Below are positions 34,527 through 41,711 of a stretch of 43,073 nt of DNA, piece after piece. The stretch covers positions 1 to 43,073 of the forward strand of contig NZ_JABVEC010000050.1 of the NCBI RefSeq assembly GCF_014323705.1. Direction: 5' to 3'. The position numbers were made by a program, and so were the translations under genes. How positions within the stretch are numbered: the first letter of the stretch is position 1; each line of letters starts with the position of its first letter. The DNA is from Actinomadura alba (GTDB taxonomy: Bacteria > Actinomycetota > Actinomycetes > Streptosporangiales > Streptosporangiaceae). The notes under the pieces are model-generated. The model did not search any database. It was given only the letters and a program-made list of their open reading frames with translations, and was not told where the DNA came from.

Positions 34527-36335
34527 TCACTGACGGTGATCGGTGGCTGCTCGCCAGCGTCCTCGGGTGACTTGGATGACGCGACCGGAATCGGCAAGTT
34601 CTCGAAGCCGTTGGTAGACCCACGGCCGGCTCATTCCTGTAGCCGTGACGAGGTGCGGCACGGGGATGCCTTCGTCGGGAGCGCCGGTCAGCATGACCCA
34701 GAGAGCCGTTTCGGGAGCCAGTGCAGGCTCGGTGCTGTCCGGCATCTCTGCCTGTTCGTCCTCGACTGGCAGATGGACGCCCGCATGCGCCTCCTCGATC
34801 GCCGTACGCGAGATCTGGTCAAGGGATGGCCGGAGGGATGCGTGCTCGGTGACCGCATGGGCAACGGTCTCGTCGGTCAGCAGGTAGGCGCGTCCCCGTC
34901 GCGGGGTGTCGTGTTCGGGCGCACTGATGAGGAACTTCCCAGGCGCGTTCAACGTGTGGGCGTGCCAACCGGCAGTGAGCATGCCTTGGCCAAGGATGAG
35001 ATCGACGTCCTTGCGCTCGCGGACGCGGAAGCTGACCCGTACGTCCATCTGCGAGCGGACTGCGCCCTTCCCCATCGCCTTCTGCGTGGGGCGCTGTGTC
35101 GCAGCGACGAGGGTGACGGCGACGGCCCGACCACGGCGGGCGATCGAGTCGGTATGACCGGCGGTATCGGGCACGTCGTCGGCGAGTTCGGCGTACTCGT
35201 CGATGACGATGACCAGCGCGGGCATATCCGGGGTCGGTTCCCACACGCGCCGCCCTTGGCCGGCGAGCCACTCCGCACGGGCCTCCAGAACCGCGACGGC
35301 ATCACGCAGCAGAACGCGAGCTTGCTCGGGTGTGGTGGCGAGTCGATCGATGCAGCGCGCCCAGGGTTGGAGTTCCATGCCGCGCTTGAGGTCGATGGCC
35401 CAGATGACCACGTCGCGGCATGCGGTGAGGTTGCCCATGAGGACGTTGATGCCGCCGCTCTTACCGGAGCCGGCGATGCCGCCGATGAGCGCATGACGGC
35501 GAAGCAGCAGGAAGCGTGCCGCCGTGGCGTCCTCGAATGGTCCAAGGTCGATCGGCTCCGTCACCGATGTGATGGAGGGTCCTGGCCAGGCGATGGCGCT
35601 GGCGTGCGGATCGAGATCAAGCACACGGAGTTCGAATCGGTTGGCGCGGTCATCTTGCGTCGGGTGGACGCGTACGGCTCCGCGGAAGGTACCGAGTGCC
35701 GATTCGATCGCGGGAATCTTCGTGGTCACGTCCTGGATGGTCTGGCCGCGAGCCAGCGCGAACCGGGCCCGCCATCCCCAGACGTCCACCATCGCGGATT
35801 GAACGCGCGAGCCCGCCAAGCCGATCGTCTGTGCGATCTGCGGCCAGGCAGAGAGCTGCCGGTCGACGCGCACCTTGGCGCGTCGTCGCCGGTGCGCCCA
35901 CCACGGCACCGCCAGCACGAAGCCACCTGCGACGAGGACGTGTGGCAACGGTCGGTGAGTGCTGCCGAGGGCCGTGCCGGCGACGAGCCATGCACCAGCG
36001 GCCATGGTGACGGTCGCGGCATAGAACCGCTCGGCGCGCAGGGCCAGGCCCAGACCCGCACCGAAGACCGCCAGCGCCCATGCTGCCAAGGTCGCGGTGA
36101 CGAGGAAGTACGGCCACCAGGTCGGTTGCGAGTGATGGAGCGCCGTGGCGGTGATGACGAGGGTGAGTGCCAGGTAGAGGGGTGCGAGTTCGGATCGGTA
36201 GCGCCACAGCGCGCGGCCGATGACGACGGCGGCGAGGTCGGGAAGGTGGTCGTCGTTGTTGACGACGATGACCGGCTGGAGGCCGTTGCGGCGCATCTTG
36301 CGGGCGTGCCTGCGCATCTGGCGTGCTCTGCTCAT
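34527..36335 (-). CDS. FtsK/TraB-type conjugal DNA translocase
   Basis: A 602-aa membrane ATPase expected to move double-stranded DNA between mycelial cells. Membrane helices lie near 52-68, 75-98, 105-122 and 132-146. Walker A GIAGSGKSG is at 286-294, Walker B ALVIVIDEY near 373-381, and VAATQRPTQKAMGKGAVRSQM is the FtsK-type sensor region. The C-terminal end holds a winged helix (about 530-595, PHLVTATGMSRPWVYQRLREL) suited to binding clt-like repeats, as in TraB of Streptomyces plasmids. ATG 36335 overlaps the upstream small gene by 4 nt. A rep gene is absent between it and xis. Confidence 0.9.
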   Translation of the reverse strand: MSRARQMRRHARKMRRNGLQPVIVVNNDDHLPDLAAVVIGRALWRYRSELAPLYLALTLVITATALHHSQPTWWPYFLVTATLAAWALAVFGAGLGLALRAERFYAATVTMAAGAWLVAGTALGSTHRPLPHVLVAGGFVLAVPWWAHRRRRAKVRVDRQLSAWPQIAQTIGLAGSRVQSAMVDVWGWRARFALARGQTIQDVTTKIPAIESALGTFRGAVRVHPTQDDRANRFELRVLDLDPHASAIAWPGPSITSVTEPIDLGPFEDATAARFLLLRRHALIGGIAGSGKSGGINVLMGNLTACRDVVIWAIDLKRGMELQPWARCIDRLATTPEQARVLLRDAVAVLEARAEWLAGQGRRVWEPTPDMPALVIVIDEYAELADDVPDTAGHTDSIARRGRAVAVTLVAATQRPTQKAMGKGAVRSQMDVRVSFRVRERKDVDLILGQGMLTAGWHAHTLNAPGKFLISAPEHDTPRRGRAYLLTDETVAHAVTEHASLRPSLDQISRTAIEEAHAGVHLPVEDEQAEMPDSTEPALAPETALWVMLTGAPDEGIPVPHLVTATGMSRPWVYQRLRELADSGRVIQVTRGRWRAATDHRQ

Positions 36336-36667
36336 GGGCGGCCTCGCAGGTCGTCTCCCTGGGCGGTGAGTTCGTCACGCACGTACGACAGCGGTTCGGG
36401 TTCTCCGTCGTGATGTGCCGCGAGGGTGGCGCGTGCGGCGGCGGCGAGGTTCGCGCGGTGCAGGCGCATGACTTGTAGTCGGGTGCGGAGCCGGGTGACC
36501 TTGGCGGCGAGGAGCGGTGTGTCGGCGAGCGCATCGGCGACGTGCTGCCAGGACGTTGATGGGTTCGTCGCTATGAATTGGGCGACGGTGGTGCGTGCCT
36601 TGCGGTTGCGGCTGGCGACCTCCTGTAGGTCGATTCCAGGGTCGTCGGGAGTGTGGGGCACGGGCAT
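36332..36667 (-). CDS. Small tra-coupled protein
   Basis: A 111-aa soluble, helical protein of unknown function (MPVPHTPDDPGIDLQEVASRN start; central AKVTRLRTRLQVMRLHRANLAAAARATL basic helix). Its stop overlaps the translocase start by 4 nt, implying coupled expression and a role in transfer. GTG 36670 is an alternative; AAGGAGG immediately precedes. The basic coiled helix could bind DNA or the translocase, but that is a guess. Confidence 0.72.
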   Translation of the reverse strand: MPVPHTPDDPGIDLQEVASRNRKARTTVAQFIATNPSTSWQHVADALADTPLLAAKVTRLRTRLQVMRLHRANLAAAARATLAAHHDGEPEPLSYVRDELTAQGDDLRGRP

Positions 36668-36685
36668 CACCTCCTTGTTGAGTGG

Positions 36686-36880
36686 TCAGCGCGGGAGCGA
36701 GCCGGTGAGCCAGGCGACGATGCCGGCCACCAAGCGGTCGATCTCTGGTGCGGCACTGGTGGCCGCGAGGAAGAAGCCGAACAGCAGGCACGCGGCGGCA
36801 TGCCAGACGCGCAGGCCCATGTACCGCCAGGCCACGAATGCGACCGCGCCCAGCACCGCCACCAGCGGAACGGAGACCAT
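36686..36880 (-). CDS. Small membrane protein of the tra operon
   Basis: A 64-aa protein with two hydrophobic helices (VSVPLVAVLGAVAFVAW; VWHAAACLLFGFFLAAT) and a third amphipathic segment (IDRLVAGIVAWLTG). Such proteins precede tra in many actinomycete elements and may assist spreading, like Spd proteins. A ribosome site AGGAGG exists but is far (14 nt) from ATG 36880; GTG 36895 or TTG 36883 may be the true start. Confidence 0.7.
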   Translation of the reverse strand: MVSVPLVAVLGAVAFVAWRYMGLRVWHAAACLLFGFFLAATSAAPEIDRLVAGIVAWLTGSLPR

Positions 36881-36995
36881 CAAAGGAACTCTCACCTCCT
36901 TTCGATCAAGAGCGTCGACCCGGGACGAGCGTCGGATGAGAAGTCCAATGCTCGATCCGGCTGACGGACGCTCACCCGGGCATCAGCAGACGTGA

Positions 36996-37133
36996 TCAGA
37001 GCTCGCCGAAGCGGGACTTACGACGCCACCAGCGGGACCGCGCACGACACTTGCGGCATCGACCGTTGCCGGCTTCGAGCGCCGCACCACACGGGCACGA
37101 CCGTCCGGTGATACTCCGCGGAAGTCGCACCAT
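36996..37133 (-). CDS. Zinc-ribbon mini-protein
   Basis: A 45-aa protein: MVRLPRSITGRSCPCGAALE followed by AGNGRCRKCRARSRWWRRKS. Cys13, Cys15, Cys26 and Cys29 form a CxC...CxxC treble-clef/zinc-ribbon pattern, and the C-terminus is strongly basic. Probably a small nucleic-acid-binding accessory protein. ATG 37133 is preceded by GGAGGTG and overlaps the upstream stop by 1 nt (TGATG). Similar short cysteine-rich proteins are frequent in AICEs, from memory. Confidence 0.75.
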   Translation of the reverse strand: MVRLPRSITGRSCPCGAALEAGNGRCRKCRARSRWWRRKSRFGEL

Positions 37134-37327
37134 CACCTCCGTGCCTCATCGCGTACGAGGCCCGTCGCCAGCAGCCGGCGCGACGCTGCACCGGTCCGGC
37201 TCTCAACCGCACCAGTCCTGATCATCCGCCGCTCCTGGGCATGGATACCGACCACCACGAGCGTGAACGCACCCACAGCAGCACCGGCGAGAAAGACGGC
37301 GGCGAGCGTGATCATAAGCAAAGTCAT
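37133..37327 (-). CDS. Small membrane protein, first gene of tra operon
   Basis: A 64-aa protein with one long hydrophobic helix (TLLMITLAAVFLAGAAVGAF) and a basic cytoplasmic tail (HAQERRMIRTG; ATGLVRDEARR). Function unknown. ATG 37327 has AGGAG 8 nt upstream; a longer in-frame reading from 37417 would cover the promoter. It heads the chain of coupled small genes leading to the translocase and is divergent from the HTH-PLD gene. Confidence 0.7.
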   Translation of the reverse strand: MTLLMITLAAVFLAGAAVGAFTLVVVGIHAQERRMIRTGAVESRTGAASRRLLATGLVRDEARR

Positions 37328-37445
37328 TGCGATCACTCCTCTCGTAAGGGCCAGAACCGCGACCGTGGATGTGGTTCCGGCGGGGGGTGTTGCCTTACGA
37401 GATCGAGAATCCGCCAAGGGCCCCGGACGGGATCAGTACATGACT

Positions 37446-37494
37446 GGACGTGTTCACGACGTCCTCACTAGGGTTGTGGCGTCCTGAGACGTCC
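37446..37494. promoter_or_regulatory. 10-bp-phased operator in divergent tra/PLD promoter
   Basis: GACGTCC (37458-37464), GGCGTCC (37478-37484) and GACGTCC (37488-37494) are spaced 20 and 10 bp, so all lie on one helix face. GGACGT (37446-37451) is a further inverted copy, and CTAGGG at 37468-37473 fills the gap position in part. The tra operon starts at 37327, the HTH-PLD gene at 37513. Confidence 0.62.
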
Positions 37495-37512
37495 TGCGAT
37501 CCGGTCGGGTGT

Positions 37513-38256
37513 ATGGCCAACGAACGCCTTCGAGCGGCCCTGCTAGAGCGGGGCATGACGATAGCCACGCTCGCCGAGGCCATCGGGGTCGATCAGAAGA
37601 CCATCGAGCGCTGGATCACGCTCGGCCGCACCCCGTACCGTCGGCATCGTTACGCTGCGGCTTCGCACCTCGGACTCGACGAGACCTACCTCTGGCCTGA
37701 CGCGCTTCCGCAGGAACAGGTCAGCCAAGCCTCCGGCAGCGAGATCGTCACCATCTACCCGCACCGCTGGTCGGTGCCTCGGGACGCATGGGGACGTCTG
37801 TTCGCGACGGCCGAACACGAGATCGGAGTCCTGGTCTACTCCGGTCTGTTCCTGGCCGAAGACGCTGGCGTACAGCAGATCCTCGCCGACAAAGCTCGCG
37901 CCGGCGTACGCGTCCGCATCCTGCTCGGTAACCCCGACAGTGAGCAGGTCGCACAGCGAGGCGCGGACGAGGGCGTTGACGACGCGATGGCCGCGAAGAT
38001 CAAGAACGCGCTCGTGCTGTACAAGCAACTGCGCCGGGTGGAGAGCGTGGAGTTCCGCCTTCACGAGACGGTCTTGTACAACTCCATCTACCGCGCCGAC
38101 GACCAGCTCCTCATCAACACCCACGTCTACGGCGTGACCGCCCCGCACGCTCCGGTGTGGCACCTCCGGAAGGTCGCCGGCGGAGAAATCGTCAACACCT
38201 ACCTCGACAGCTTCGAGCGCGTCTGGGAAGGCGCCACACCACTTACGGGGGGCTGA
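37513..38256 (+). CDS. HTH + PLD-like domain protein (copy 1)
   Basis: A 247-aa protein. An N-terminal XRE-type helix-turn-helix (about 5-60: GMTIATLAEAIGVDQKTIERWI) is joined to a C-terminal PLD-like domain (about 77-240, DUF5919-like). In the second part, EIGVLVYSGLFLAEDAGVQQ and VRVRILLGNPDSE look like the PLD N-lobe. The HxK(x)4D motif is reduced to HETVLYNS...ADDQLLIN, so hydrolase activity is doubtful. Start ATG 37513 has no strong ribosome site. The stop is 4 bp before the NUDIX gene, implying an operon. A second copy is at 42310-43041. Role unknown; possibly a sensor/regulator of the element. Confidence 0.8.
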   Translation: MANERLRAALLERGMTIATLAEAIGVDQKTIERWITLGRTPYRRHRYAAASHLGLDETYLWPDALPQEQVSQASGSEIVTIYPHRWSVPRDAWGRLFATAEHEIGVLVYSGLFLAEDAGVQQILADKARAGVRVRILLGNPDSEQVAQRGADEGVDDAMAAKIKNALVLYKQLRRVESVEFRLHETVLYNSIYRADDQLLINTHVYGVTAPHAPVWHLRKVAGGEIVNTYLDSFERVWEGATPLTGG

Positions 38257-38260
38257 CGCC

Positions 38261-38737
38261 ATGGGACGCAGGATCGACTACTACGACGACCCCAACGCCC
38301 CCCAAGCCAACAGCCTCGTCCCCTCCGTCAACGTCGTCGTCGAGAACGATAGGGGCGAGATCCTCCTCATCCGCCGCACCGACAACGACAACTGGGCCCT
38401 ACCCGGCGGAGCCATCGATCTCGGCGAGAGCCTTACACAGGCCGCAGTCCGTGAGACCAAAGAGGAGACCGGCATCGACTGCGAGATCACCGGCCTCGTC
38501 GGCATCTACACCGATCCCAAGCACGTCATGCACTACACCAGCAACGACGAAGTACGCCAGGAATTTTCCATTGTTCTCACTGCACGCCCTATCGGCGGCA
38601 ACCTGACCAAAAGCAGCGAGTCACGGGATGTCTGTTGGATTTCTCCAATAGAGGCATCAAGCCAAACGATGGACCGATCGATGCATCTACGACTCAGCCA
38701 CTACTTGAACGACATGGACTCCCCAGTCATAAATTAG
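38261..38737 (+). CDS. NUDIX hydrolase, Pif-like
   Basis: A 158-aa NUDIX protein. The NUDIX box GGAIDLGESLTQAAVRETKE-ETGID is complete (Glu and REUxEE ligands present). In pSAM2 a NUDIX protein, Pif, blocks redundant transfer between cells that already hold the element; NUDIX genes recur next to the tra region of AICEs. Start ATG 38261 has GGGGGG upstream and follows the HTH-PLD gene by 4 bp. Substrate not known. Converges with the AT-richer cargo pair. Confidence 0.85.
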   Translation: MGRRIDYYDDPNAPQANSLVPSVNVVVENDRGEILLIRRTDNDNWALPGGAIDLGESLTQAAVRETKEETGIDCEITGLVGIYTDPKHVMHYTSNDEVRQEFSIVLTARPIGGNLTKSSESRDVCWISPIEASSQTMDRSMHLRLSHYLNDMDSPVIN

Positions 38738-38755
38738 CCATCCCGGCCGGATTTG

Positions 38756-39181
38756 CTATTCGGCCTCTAGTTCACTAAGCAGGTCATCGATAACCTGGTT
38801 CGTGTTTAGAGCTGTCCTCCTAACGATCATGTACAGCTTTCGGAGAGCGTCGTTTAGCAATCTGCCCGGATTTTCGGTAGGCATGGAATCCAGCGCGATT
38901 AGCTGTCTCCCTCCAACAGGCACCACTCGCTCTACAGCAACCCCGTCTGAGTCAAGAATCTCAAGGAAAGGGTAGTTGCCGTCACCATCTTGACTGCCCA
39001 CGAGGACCGTGGAATTTGCCGTGGAATGACTAAAACTCTCTCCCGACCTGCCAGGATGGCCCACCCTGAGGGTCTGTTTCTGGATAGCCTCCCATTCAAC
39101 TTCACCAGCGCGCGTGCGCTGAGCAAGGACTTCGATGATTCGAAAAATCCTCGGGTCATCCCAAGGTTCTTCTGTAGCCAC
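38756..39181 (-). CDS. AT-richer cargo gene B, unknown soluble protein
   Basis: A 141-aa protein without membrane segment. Features visible: MATEEPWDDPRIFRIIEVLA start (GTG), QRTRAGEVEWEAIQKQT, a beta-rich centre (STVLVGSQDGDGNYPFLEIL; DGVAVERVVPVGG) and a helical C-terminus (RLLNDALRKLYMIVRR). The GEVEWE and 'DGDG-Y-F-LEILD' pattern is reminiscent of small actinomycete proteins of unknown role. GTG 39181 has GGGGG 9 nt upstream and begins 1 nt after the upstream stop, so it is coupled to cargo gene A. Base composition near 50% GC stands out from the ~70% surroundings, suggesting recent acquisition. Confidence 0.72.
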   Translation of the reverse strand: MATEEPWDDPRIFRIIEVLAQRTRAGEVEWEAIQKQTLRVGHPGRSGESFSHSTANSTVLVGSQDGDGNYPFLEILDSDGVAVERVVPVGGRQLIALDSMPTENPGRLLNDALRKLYMIVRRTALNTNQVIDDLLSELEAE

Positions 39182-39182
39182 T

Positions 39183-39716
39183 TTATGAACCCCCTGTTTG
39201 AATTTGGTGCGTAGTAGCAAGCGCGCCGATCTCGTTCGTTACGATCGACATAGCGTCCCTTGCAGGCTTCGTCGATGCCGATAGATCGAGATCTGGATCG
39301 TCAATAAGTGACGACTTTACCAAGGCCGCCGCAGCGACCGAAGCCTGTATTGCCTTGAGAGTCTTCTTATCGTTTGGGGAAATAACCATCAAAAGCCCAC
39401 GAACCTGCCCCGCCTGCCACCGCCAGTTTGCCAGCCAGGAAATCACCAATTCTGACGAGTTTAGGCGCACGGCTCGTTCAAGCTCCTCCTCCACTCTCTG
39501 AAGTTGTGGTATTAGCGTCAGCAAACTTGCTCTACTCATTTCACCCTGGGCAATTTTAGCCGCATCTCGTGCAGATTCAGCAGCCTTCTTAGTTTTACTA
39601 AGCTGCCAAAATGTGACACCAAATCCAATCAAAGCAAAAGGGATCGAGGTGAGATTTGCTGCGCGCTCAACAAAGCTATAGAACACATCTCCCCTAGGGC
39701 TGGCGTTTGCGACCAT
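39183..39716 (-). CDS. AT-richer cargo gene A, membrane-anchored coiled-coil protein
   Basis: A 177-aa protein of unknown function. One membrane helix (about 21-40, NLTSIPFALIGFGVTFWQLS) is followed by a coiled-coil stretch (KTKKAAESARDAAKIAQGE) and a helical cytoplasmic domain (LTLIPQLQRVEEELERAVRL; ELVISWLANWRWQAGQVRGL). The C-terminal KPARDAMSIVTNEIGALATT is also helical. Single-helix anchor plus coiled coil resembles membrane adaptors in defence pairs, but no catalytic motif is seen. ATG 39716 follows a short intergenic AT-rich stretch. Composition differs sharply from the element backbone. Confidence 0.74.
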   Translation of the reverse strand: MVANASPRGDVFYSFVERAANLTSIPFALIGFGVTFWQLSKTKKAAESARDAAKIAQGEMSRASLLTLIPQLQRVEEELERAVRLNSSELVISWLANWRWQAGQVRGLLMVISPNDKKTLKAIQASVAAAALVKSSLIDDPDLDLSASTKPARDAMSIVTNEIGALATTHQIQTGGS

Positions 39717-39814
39717 GACTAAAGTGACCCATGACCCCTTTAACCACCTAGATTAGATCGACATGTCGACGTGAAGCAGGCCGTGTAAGCCAATCACGGC
39801 TTTGGTCCGCCATG

Positions 39815-40378
39815 TTACCGGTCAAGGCTAACCTGTAGCAGCCTTCCTTGTACGTCTTGTACTGCATCTACAAGATGCGGTTGAGCTTGGCGGATGAACC
39901 GCGTTACCAAGTGACCAGGGCCGTAGCGCTCGCAGATTTCGGCAAGTCTGCGCCCGATGGTTACGGTGTGTCCATCGGGACTGGTTGTCATGTCACAGTA
40001 AGTGAGCGCGCTCTGAAGCGCACTATCCGGCAACGGGAACTCGCTTTCAAGCGTCTCAGCGAGTCCTCGTTCCTCGGCCTCGATTGCAGCACAGGAGTGA
40101 TTGGCCACGAGGCGGCAGAGTATGTCGTCGGCATGTTCCACGTCGCGGAGGTAGCGGGCGCCATCGAGAGGATGGAAGCCGCTAGAGACCAGATAAGGCG
40201 AGTATCCGATGTCATGAAGCCACGCGGACGCCTCTAGGAGCTCCAGTTCATCGCCAAGAACCAGAGCGAGGCCACGGGCCTGCGCAGCGACACCTCGCGT
40301 ATGGGCCCACCGACGCGGCAACGGGACTTCGAGTAGCTTGCGGGCGATCTCGCTCGCCCATGCGGTGTGGCTGCTCAT
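39815..40378 (-). CDS. HD-domain phosphohydrolase
   Basis: A 187-aa HD-fold protein. His26 (WAHTRGVAAQA), His55-Asp56 (ASAWLHDIGYS), His69 (FHPLDGARYL), ANHS and ALTYCDMTTSP supply the expected metal ligands (H...HD...D). Probably a nucleotide or phospho-compound hydrolase; related proteins are common on actinomycete elements. ATG 40378 lacks a clear ribosome site. Two GGACG copies 10 bp apart lie 26-40 bp upstream, in the likely promoter. Follows the double-GntR gene by 52 bp on the same strand. Confidence 0.86.
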   Translation of the reverse strand: MSSHTAWASEIARKLLEVPLPRRWAHTRGVAAQARGLALVLGDELELLEASAWLHDIGYSPYLVSSGFHPLDGARYLRDVEHADDILCRLVANHSCAAIEAEERGLAETLESEFPLPDSALQSALTYCDMTTSPDGHTVTIGRRLAEICERYGPGHLVTRFIRQAQPHLVDAVQDVQGRLLQVSLDR

Positions 40379-40403
40379 GGCTCGACGTTAAGACCGTGCT
40401 CTT

Positions 40404-40442
40404 GGACGTTCACGGACGGCGACGCACCGTCTAGGGACGTCT
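40404..40442. promoter_or_regulatory. Phased operator copies before the HD gene
   Basis: GGACGTTCAC (40404-40413) is followed by GGACGGCGAC (40414-40423), a 10-bp repeat. GGGACGTCT lies at 40434-40442, overlapping the GntR gene's end. They are 26-64 bp before the HD gene start. Confidence 0.5.
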
Positions 40443-40910
40443 TCGCACGAAGCGTCCCTTGCCATGAACCGACTCGATGAGCCCGGCATGCTCCAGCTCA
40501 ACGAGCGCTTGTCGTGCGGTCCCGCGAGAGACGCCGTGCTGGGCAACGATGACTGCCTCACTTGGCAGTGGGTCTCCGGGAGCGAGGTCGCCGGTGTCGA
40601 TCCGGGCCCATAGCTCGTCGGCGATCTTCCGGTACCGAGGCATGGTTGCGTGCTCCGCCGTGGCCGCCTGATCGGCTCCGCATACAACACGGCCCATGCC
40701 TGGCACTGTCGCGACGAGGCCGTCTGCCTCCAGTTCAGCCAGGGCACGGCGGATGGTGTTCCGTACGACACCGAACTCCCCGCACAGTACGGTCTCGGAA
40801 GGAAAGCGCGAGCCCGGTGCGTAATCGCCGGCGTCAATGCGCCGCCGCAACGCATCGGCGATCTGCGCGTACGCGCCCCAAGACGTCGTTCGTCGGCGCT
40901 CTCCGGACAT
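40431..40910 (-). CDS. Regulator with two tandem GntR-type winged helices
   Basis: A 159-aa protein composed almost only of two GntR-type DNA-binding domains. The first is about 13-77 (AYAQIADALRRRIDAGDYAP; FPSETVLCGEFGVVRNTIRR), the second about 92-157 (RYRKIADELWARIDTGDLAP; LPSEAVIVAQHGVSRGTARQ), joined by a 14-residue linker. No effector domain is present. KorSA of pSAM2 is a GntR repressor in the same kind of element, so control of transfer is likely. Two fused domains would suit the tandem 10-bp-spaced repeats found in the element (inference). ATG 40910 has no clear ribosome site; the partial operator CCCAAGACGTC lies just inside the gene. Confidence 0.86.
   Translation of the reverse strand: MSGERRRTTSWGAYAQIADALRRRIDAGDYAPGSRFPSETVLCGEFGVVRNTIRRALAELEADGLVATVPGMGRVVCGADQAATAEHATMPRYRKIADELWARIDTGDLAPGDPLPSEAVIVAQHGVSRGTARQALVELEHAGLIESVHGKGRFVRRRP
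40877..40887. promoter_or_regulatory. Half operator at the double-GntR gene start
   Basis: CCCAAGACGTC is identical to 11 bp of the int operator (34179-34189). It lies 23-33 bp after the ATG, where a bound repressor could block its own leaderless transcript. Confidence 0.4.
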
Positions 40911-40929
40911 TCGTACGTCTGTCCGCTGA

Positions 40930-41364
40930 TCAGTAAGCCATGTGCGTGGAGGTCGGCATCCACGATCCGGCCTGGCGCCGTGGTGCCTTAGCCACAGCCG
41001 GAGTGAACGCCCTCTCGCGTTGGCGCCGGTGAGCACCTTGTGGGCGCGTGCGATGGGCTGCCCACTGTGCCGTACTCATGCGCATCACTGTTGGGGGTTT
41101 CATGGAGCCGTTCGACTCGCGAGGGCCAGCGGGGTGGAGGCCAGGCGATCCTGGGCGATGGCTACTGGCCAGCTCGATGCTGTCGAGCATTCGCGCGAGT
41201 TCGGTCGGCGTATCCGCCTCAACCAGGCGGTCATCGATCAGGGCCCACCAGTGCCGGGTTGCCGCGCCGAACCATGTGGTCACGTCCGGGAAGCGCGCTC
41301 GTAGCATCTTCAGGCCAACAGCCGGATCGTCTGGGGGGAGGCTGTAGATATATGGAGCGTTCAT
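40930..41364 (-). CDS. Small hypothetical protein of the element
   Basis: A 144-aa reading, of which the first ~70 residues look authentic: MNAPYIYSLPPDDPAVGLKM, then FPDVTTWFGAATRHWWALID and DRLVEADTPTELARMLDSIE. This W-G-x-T-x-x-WWALxxxRLVEADTPxEL pattern recurs in small proteins of actinomycete regulatory clusters. The C-terminal half (HRPGSPGLHPAGPRESNG... TSTHMAY) looks random or decayed. ATG 41364 has AGGAAGG 7 nt upstream. Sits 19 bp before the double-GntR gene, same strand. Function unknown. Confidence 0.62.
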   Translation of the reverse strand: MNAPYIYSLPPDDPAVGLKMLRARFPDVTTWFGAATRHWWALIDDRLVEADTPTELARMLDSIELASSHRPGSPGLHPAGPRESNGSMKPPTVMRMSTAQWAAHRTRPQGAHRRQRERAFTPAVAKAPRRQAGSWMPTSTHMAY

Positions 41365-41400
41365 GTTGTCCTTCCTGGCTGGCGGGCCTGCCGTACCCGC

Positions 41401-41709
41401 TCACCACCGGTTATGCGGCTGCACTGGCGCGGAACCCAGCAGCCAACCGGCGATGACATCGCGGATTCCCGGTCTACGTGTTGCGGCGGTGGTGGCCGGC
41501 GCGGCGGTGCTGGTTACGGCCTCCGGGGGCGTAAGACCGAGTTCTCCGCACCGCCGCGCCGGCTTCAGGTCGCACGGCACGGCGGCCTGGCTCCGACGGA
41601 TACCGGGCCGTGCGACGTCGTCCGGGCCTTCCCCTGCCCGAGACGAATGGGCGGGCGCGCCATCCGCGCCAGTCGGCGCGCCCACGTCCAAGTGCCAGAC
41701 GATTCCCAC
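41401..41709 (-). CDS. Possible small protein between two accessory genes
   Basis: A 102-aa reading starting with GTG 41709, 2 bp after the upstream stop, and ending 36 bp before the next gene. Third codon positions are GC-rich, consistent with coding, but no motif is recognised (start MGIVWHLDVGAPTG; end RDVIAGWLLGSAPVQ). It may be real by position only. Confidence 0.4.
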   Translation of the reverse strand: MGIVWHLDVGAPTGADGAPAHSSRAGEGPDDVARPGIRRSQAAVPCDLKPARRCGELGLTPPEAVTSTAAPATTAATRRPGIRDVIAGWLLGSAPVQPHNRW

Positions 41710-41711
41710 GC

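Noticed and set aside
34376..34597. N-terminal extension of Xis (Ser/Thr/Pro-rich)
   Set aside because: Strong ribosome site directly before GTG 34375 and overlap with the translocase gene favour the short protein; an extension cannot be fully excluded.
40388..40963. Alternative minus-strand reading across the GntR gene
   Set aside because: Shadow frame; the double winged-helix frame has clear family similarity.
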